From: Hermetia illucens
Taxonomy: Eukaryota; Arthropoda; Insecta; Diptera; Stratiomyidae
DNA length: 64,000 bases
Assembly: GCF_905115235.1 (NCBI RefSeq)
Contig: NC_051852.1
Span: 35,165,199-35,229,198 of the forward strand
Direction: 5' to 3'
How positions within the stretch are numbered: the first letter of the stretch is position 1; the number at the start of each line of letters is the position of its first letter. A model generated the notes under the pieces. It saw only the letters and a program-made list of their open reading frames with translations, was not told the DNA's origin and did no database searches. Of the stretch, positions 59,405 through 64,000 are shown one piece after another. The translations under genes and the position numbers were made by a program.

Positions 59405-60530
59405 TTTTTCTGTATGAAACTCGGTCATAAACCAACGGAGGCGACCAGGAACATTAACAGCGCATTTGGAGCTGATACAGTAAGCGAACGAATCACATGG
59501 CGGTGGTTCGAAAAATTCCGATCATGCGAAGTATACCTTCAAAGTGACCCACGTGGACATCCAGGACCACCGATTGACAACGACGAGCTGCGTTTGCTAG
59601 TCGAATCCGACACACGTCAGTCTGTGAGAGACATTTAAAATTGAATACAGTTTCCCGGCACTTGCAACAAATTGGGAAGGTAAAAAAGCTCGACAAATGG
59701 GTTTTGCATTCCCTTACGGAGCAAAACCTGGCTCTTCGAATGGACATTTGCAGTTCTTTACTATCCCGCAACAGAAGGGATCCCTTTTTGCACAGAATAG
59801 TGACATGTTATGAAAAGTGGATATTATACGACAATCGTCGAATGACTAGATGCTAGTGAGCCACCGAAGCATATGCCGAAAACGAGCCTTCACCCAAAGA
59901 AGGTAATGGTGACTGTTTGATGGTATACAGAAACGACAAATGCACAGAAATCCGGAGCTCAATTCGCGGAAATGCACCAAAAATTTAGTATTCAACGGCC
60001 GAGATTAGTCAACAGAGATGGTGTGATACTCCTTCACGACAATGCACGACCTCATGTATCCAGAACAATAGTTCAAAAGTTGAACGAATTGTAGTATGAG
60101 ACTGCGTCATCCACCATATTCACCGGACCTTTTGCCAACCGACTACCACTTTTTTAAGCATTTGGACTATTTTTTTGGCGAAAAAATAATTTAGGAATAA
60201 AGAGGCCATTAAAATTGCCTTTGACGAGTTTATCAACTCCCGAAAATTTGATTTCTACGAAACTGGCATGCATGCTCTGTGTCGCTGGGAGAAGTGTTTT
60301 GAGTCGACTGGCACCTATTTTGATTAATTAAATTTTTGTAGCGCAAGGCTAACCACATTGCCTCCTAGTGTACCGTTACGGTCTTGAATGAAGTGTTCTA
60401 ACACACTTCAAGGCCCTGATCCAATATGGATTGTTGCGCCAACGATTATTATTATTATTAAACTTTTGTAAGCTTTACAGTCGTTTCAAATTTTAGTACC
60501 AAATCGGCCATTTCATCATGTGCAACAACT
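59405..60530 (+). mobile_element. mariner-family DNA transposon, broken, with nested SINE
   Basis: A Tc1/mariner transposase is recognisable. The N-terminal helix-turn-helix region reads MKLGHKPTEATRNINSAFGA then VSERITWRWFEKFRS. The central part reads KWVLHSLTEQNLALRMDICS, LLSRNRRDPFLHRIVTC and EKWILYDNRR, where the mariner catalytic first Asp (normally TCDEKW) is replaced by Tyr. The DNARPHVS and HPPYSPDL-type boxes follow near 60045 and 60110 in other frames. The 5' inverted repeat is missing, and a SINE splits the 3' end at 60341-60459. Inactive. Confidence 0.85.
60341..60459 (+). mobile_element. SINE 3' half with target site duplication
   Basis: The body and tail of the SINE family (AACCACATTGCCTCCTAG to GGATTGTTGCGCCAACG, then ATT repeats). 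It is flanked by AAATTTTTGTA (60330-60340) and AAACTTTTGTA (60460-60470), an 11-bp duplication with one mismatch, within the mariner 3' end. It is 5'-truncated, a normal outcome of target-primed insertion. Confidence 0.8.
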
Positions 60531-60689
60531 AATAAAAGCAGCAGGATGCCCTATCATGTGTCCTCTTCAACCTGGCCCTAGAGAAAGTGATTCGTGATGC
60601 CAATGTAAATGCTAGAGGGTGTCTGGAGTTCCTTATTAAGGGAGGCCTAGACCGGATACCGGTTGTTGCGCGGTTGATAATGATGAAAG

Positions 60690-62097
60690 AGGTGTTAGAA
60701 CATGAGAAAACGAGGGAATATTGTATATTATTAAAGGCATTCTTCCGTCAGATTGCCCCCGGACAAGGCAAAGAGAATTTTGCACCTGCCACAAAGCCGT
60801 GGTGACCACAAATCTTTGAAGTAAAAATAAAAAAAAATATTTGCTTTGTATTTACAAGTTTATATTTTATTTAACGCATTCTTCGTTCTTATTTTTTTTG
60901 TTATAATTTTAGAGAAAAATATCTTGATTTCGTTATCGATTATTTGTTTTTATATTGTATTTAATATTATATTCTTCTTGTTCACTATTTTTCCTCTTTT
61001 TTTTTTATTTTATGCCATTGGAAAAATGAAATTTCGATTGGTTCTTAAAAATTTAAAAAGATGACAAATGAACGATAAAAAGATGTTCTGTTCATGAATA
61101 AATGCAATAAATTCCACATACAATTTTGAATTTTATTTATTCAACAACTATGGTTCATCGGCAGCTGAATTCATGAATGTATACGAATCTCTCTAATGCG
61201 ATTAACTGTTTTTCTCTGTATATATAAAGTACAATGTCACGTATTCAATTTTTTTCTCGTCGCTGAAAAATATTCAAAAACTATGGAAATAGTGACAAAC
61301 AAAACAAATACCAGAATAATAAATGGGTACTACAATATAGTGAAGACGTAGATATCGAATCTGTTCGGTCTTGTCTCCATTCATTGTTTGATTCCTTCTA
61401 TATTAACATTACACTACTTTCTCCTCCACAATTTCGTGGAGGGGACTTAATGCTTCCTATTTCTTAGCATTTCATTCATTCTATCTTATTTATTACATAT
61501 TCACGTTATGTTCCTTTATTTAGTTTTATTTATATATTCACAGTCGGATTAAAAAAACACATTTTATTCACATTAATAAAATCATCGAACATGTTCAAGA
61601 TGAGAATAGAAAATAGAAAGCAAAAGAGAACAACGTAAATGAAAACGACATTACTCTTCAACATAACGTTTCTGTTTTCCTTTAATTCGGTTTACTAGAA
61701 AATAATATATGAACCTTGTTTCTTTGACAGTAATAATTAGTGATAATAATGATATAAAATGCTGTGACACATAAAATGTTATTAGCTGATCTCTCTCTCT
61801 TGCTCTGCATGCATCGCTTGTTATTCTATTTGGATAATATTAGTATGATTTACTCCTGCTTTTAAATTATTGGTTTCGAGATAGTTTGCTTGGATTTTTG
61901 CCAATCTAAAAATCTATTGCCGAATTTTCCCCTCTATTTTGATGGTGGTGATAATTCTTTTAGGAATCGAATCGCACATACTAATCATCTCTGTTGGGTT
62001 TGTAGTTGTTTTGTTATGATTACAGAATCGAAATTAAAAATAAACTTAATACTTAAACATATTCACGAATGTTAATATAATTTTATTCTGATAAATT
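60690..62097. other. AT-rich region, possible long 3' UTR of a minus-strand gene
   Basis: Strongly AT-rich with long T runs and no repeats I recognise. If the terminal exon at 62098-62152 is real, this stretch would be its 3' UTR on the minus strand; several AATAAA hexamers occur on that strand. A plus-strand hydrophobic frame at 60846-61064 is a composition artefact. Confidence 0.3.
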
Positions 62098-62152
62098 TTA
62101 TACGTATGGCGCAAACTGTTCTAACCATCCTCTTTCGGCGGGGTGAACCATC
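62098..62152 (-). CDS. Candidate last coding exon of an unidentified gene
   Basis: On the minus strand a strong acceptor, TTCTTTATATTTTACAG, ends at 62153. The following bases read, depending on phase, MVHPAERGWLEQFAPYV and stop (62098), or WFTPPKEDG and stop (62121). The rest of the gene would lie to the right, past 62153, interrupted by the Tc1-like element or outside the window. I cannot identify the protein. The call rests on the acceptor and the AT-rich, UTR-like sequence beyond it. Confidence 0.3.
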
Positions 62153-62324
62153 CTGTAAAATATAAAGAACATATTAGTGAGTGCCTCTTATGAAATTACG
62201 ACAAACAAAACAAAAATCTTATCTTGGAAAATTAAAGGTGATATTGAATGGTCATTTCCTTGCTATGCTTTCTAAGTAACTTGACGTGAAAATAACAAGT
62301 TTGAAACTGTTTTATGCTCATCTA

Positions 62325-63310
62325 CAGGGTAGGCCAGTTAATGTGAACTCATCTGGCAACCCTGTAACTTTTGGCAGGAATGTCAGATTGACTAATGACA
62401 TACCGCGTTTGAAGTGTCAGTCCAAGACAAATTATAGCATGGAGCAGTACACACCAAAAGCGGGCTGAAATAATTCAGCTTTACATTCAAAATAAGCTCT
62501 CAATTGTGTTAACTCAACGCGCATTTCGTAGAAAAAAAAATAAAGTGAAAAGTGCTCCATCTAAAAGCATTTTGCCGCGTTTATACGCAACATTTATTAA
62601 CCACGGTAGACTCAGCAATACGAGTTACGCATCCAGACAACGTACAAAACGTTCCGATGAAAATATTGAAGCCGTACGAGCCAGTATTGAGGAGACTCCG
62701 AGAACATCGAGTTATCGCCGTTCCCAGGAGTTAGGCATTACAAGAACCACACTCAGGCGCATAATTCGTATTGATTTAAAAATGTTTCCGTACAAAATTC
62801 AATTTGCACAAAAATTAAAGCTGATTATCCGAAACGCCTTGATTATGCCAAATGAGCCGTCGAAATTGTTCGCAATGAACCAAACTTTTGGTGAAAAATC
62901 ATCATGTCAGCCGAGACCCATTTTCAGTTAAATGGAGGCGTAAATAAGCAAAAGTGTCGCTTCTACACTACCAAAAATCCTCAATTAATTGAAGAACCGC
63001 CTCTCTTCGATCAAAAAGTGACTGTGTGGTGCGCCGTTTGTGCGGAAAAGGTCATCGGACCGTTCTTTTTCGAAAATGACGAAAGAGCCTCTGTTACCAT
63101 CAATGGCGAGCATTATCGGGCTATGATTCGGGATTTTGTCATGCCAATCATCGGAAAAAATGGCATAGTAGGCTTCTGGTTTCAGCAGGACGGGGCAACT
63201 TGCCACACTTCACGCGCTACAATCGATTTTTTGAACACATTATTCCACGGAAGGTTAATATCCAAAAATGATGTTTTTCCATGGCCACCGAGATCACCAG
63301 ATTTGACGCC
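62325..63310 (+). mobile_element. Tc1/mariner-superfamily (IS630-type) transposon, 3'-truncated
   Basis: It starts CAGGGTAGGCCAGTTAATG after a TA at 62323-62324, a typical end and target for this superfamily. The transposase begins MEQYTPKAG near 62441, then stops. It continues in other frames with KRSDENIEAVRASIEETPRT, SYRRSQELGITRTTLRRI and YKIQFAQKLK (N-terminal DNA-binding part). The DDE_3-type catalytic part follows: AETHFQLNGGVNKQKCRFY (where DEAHF is usual), VTVWCAVCAEKVIGPFFFEN, GFWFQQDGATCHTSRATIDF and WPPRSPDLTP. The match stops at about 63310, so the C terminus and right inverted repeat are missing. Inactive. Confidence 0.85.
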
Positions 63311-63715
63311 AGAAGCAGACAGACAAAGGACCCTGTGGCGTGTCACACTTGGGTGCGTCCGGCTCCCTCAACCCGGCTGCAGCAAGTCAAAACGAACGCG
63401 TAGAACGTGTAGAGCTCCGCGAAGGGTACTTCAAACATTTCCGTGCAGACTAGTCCATCGGCAATTACAGAGTTTGAAAAGGGTACACATATCAAGAAAG
63501 AGGCGGCGTTGCTGCAAAGAAGGGAGATTGAGGCTGCGGAACCGCGACGGATAATCCAGCCGTGGAAGGTTCTTTTTGAAAAAGAGGAGTGGGGTGAATT
63601 TACGCTGTACAGCTTCAAGGGCACGACAATGACTGTTGCGGAAGGGGGGCCAGACTACACAGCATTCAAAGAGGTTTCTGCCAAGGGAGTTGAAAAGTTG
63701 AATTGAGGTAAAGTC
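63311..63715 (+). other. Unidentified open frame next to the Tc1-like remnant
   Basis: A plus-strand frame at 63443-63706 reads QTSPSAITEFEKGTHIKKEA and ends EVSAKGVEKLN. It contains a polar region and FTLYSFKGTTMTVAEGGPDY. No domain is recognised. The sequence is GC-richer than its surroundings and begins where the transposase homology ends, so it may belong to another element. Confidence 0.25.
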
Positions 63716-64000
63716 GGAAGAGGAGGAACTGCATATTAGCCCTTAAAAATATGGAGCGCCGTGGAACACCTCCAGCAGTTTGTGAATTTTTAGCCAAAAA
63801 CAAGTCGGAATACCGGAAACTGGACACTTCTGATGTGACGGTTTTGTGTGCATCTTGTGTGAGAAATTTCCTATGCACGTTGTTGTATTCGTCGTTCATA
63901 TGAGTTCACTTTATATGATGATAAGCTTGTTGGGTTGTTGCCGTGCTGCTTGCATGAATTCAACCTAGCCGACGTGACCAAATTGATAACGAAAATATCC
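63716..64000. other. No recognisable gene
   Basis: A short plus-strand frame from 63751 (MERRGTPPAVCEFLAKNKSE) has no known domain. Nothing else is visible to the end of the window. Confidence 0.3.

Larger units (their letters stand above)
57509..60685 (+). mobile_element. RTE-clade LINE, near full length, split by a mariner
   Basis: It begins at GCGCCTAAAAAACGGG (57509), the same start as the complete copy at 36491, so it appears full length at the 5' end. The leader hairpins are conserved, with one mismatch in the second. The endonuclease (FSWNVRSLYRDEAAEQLADT), IDHV-like and SDHYLV-like boxes are present with several stops and small deletions. The reverse transcriptase retains the YRGITLLSTIYKIFSVILLG block that the complete copy lacks. 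At about 59404 the element is interrupted by a mariner. It resumes at 60531 with a further deletion (LSCVLFNLALEKVIRDANVN region), and ends at CCGGTTGTTGCGCGGTTGAT near 60685. Confidence 0.87.

Noticed and set aside
60846-61064. Hydrophobic plus-strand frame that could be read as a membrane protein
   Set aside because: It is driven by long T runs in AT-rich DNA, with no start context or conservation cue.
1-64000. CRISPR arrays, bacterial operons, rRNA genes
   Set aside because: No spaced short repeats, ribosome-binding sites or rRNA sequence; gene structure is eukaryotic.

Overview
This window is a stretch of insect nuclear DNA, most likely from a fly (Diptera). The species cannot be named from the sequence. 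Short introns, a ribosomal-protein gene with a pyrimidine-tract start, a TATA plus TCAGT core promoter and many decayed LINE, SINE and DNA-transposon copies all fit that reading. Over half of the recognisable sequence is transposable-element debris.

Host genes. RpL17 lies on the minus strand (coding 24818-32930, first exon near 33154-33183). Its 7.5-kb second intron holds two related copies of what looks like a box H/ACA snoRNA, plus SINE and RTE-type fragments. A Myb/SANT-like (zeste-type) gene of three exons lies at 42185-43143 (+). A tandemly duplicated 221-residue protein with its own TATA/initiator promoter lies at 47727-48392 (-). A homologue of the minor-spliceosome protein U11-48K (SNRNP48) spans 50655-56262 (-), and its 4.7-kb first intron contains a whole LINE remnant. 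A 74-residue reading frame at 56342-56566 (+) starts 79 bp from the U11-48K start codon and is followed by an AATAAA signal, so the two may share a promoter. A possible last exon of a further minus-strand gene sits at 62098-62152.

Mobile elements. The commonest is an RTE-clade LINE with at least nine copies or fragments. One at 36478-39599 is complete, flanked by an 11-bp target duplication, and has a single long reading frame that lacks nine codons of a conserved RT block. An RNase-H-bearing LINE of the LOA/R1 group is present twice (15917-20445 and 52610-55600); the first copy begins with a fold resembling an HDV-like ribozyme. Also present are an R1-like LINE (3440-5990), a second RTE-type LINE family in fragments, a tRNA-type SINE whose 3' tail resembles the RTE tail, a TTAA-flanked DNA transposon (Kolobok type, 44986-46800) with an internally deleted relative (11961-12766), a mariner, a Tc1-like element, a Penelope-like piece with a hammerhead-like core, and a broken Ty3/gypsy fossil (46800-47410).

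Regions 1-3110, 9180-10665, 12771-15640, 22440-24745, 31700-32840, 43150-44980 and 56640-57500 hold nothing I can identify with confidence.
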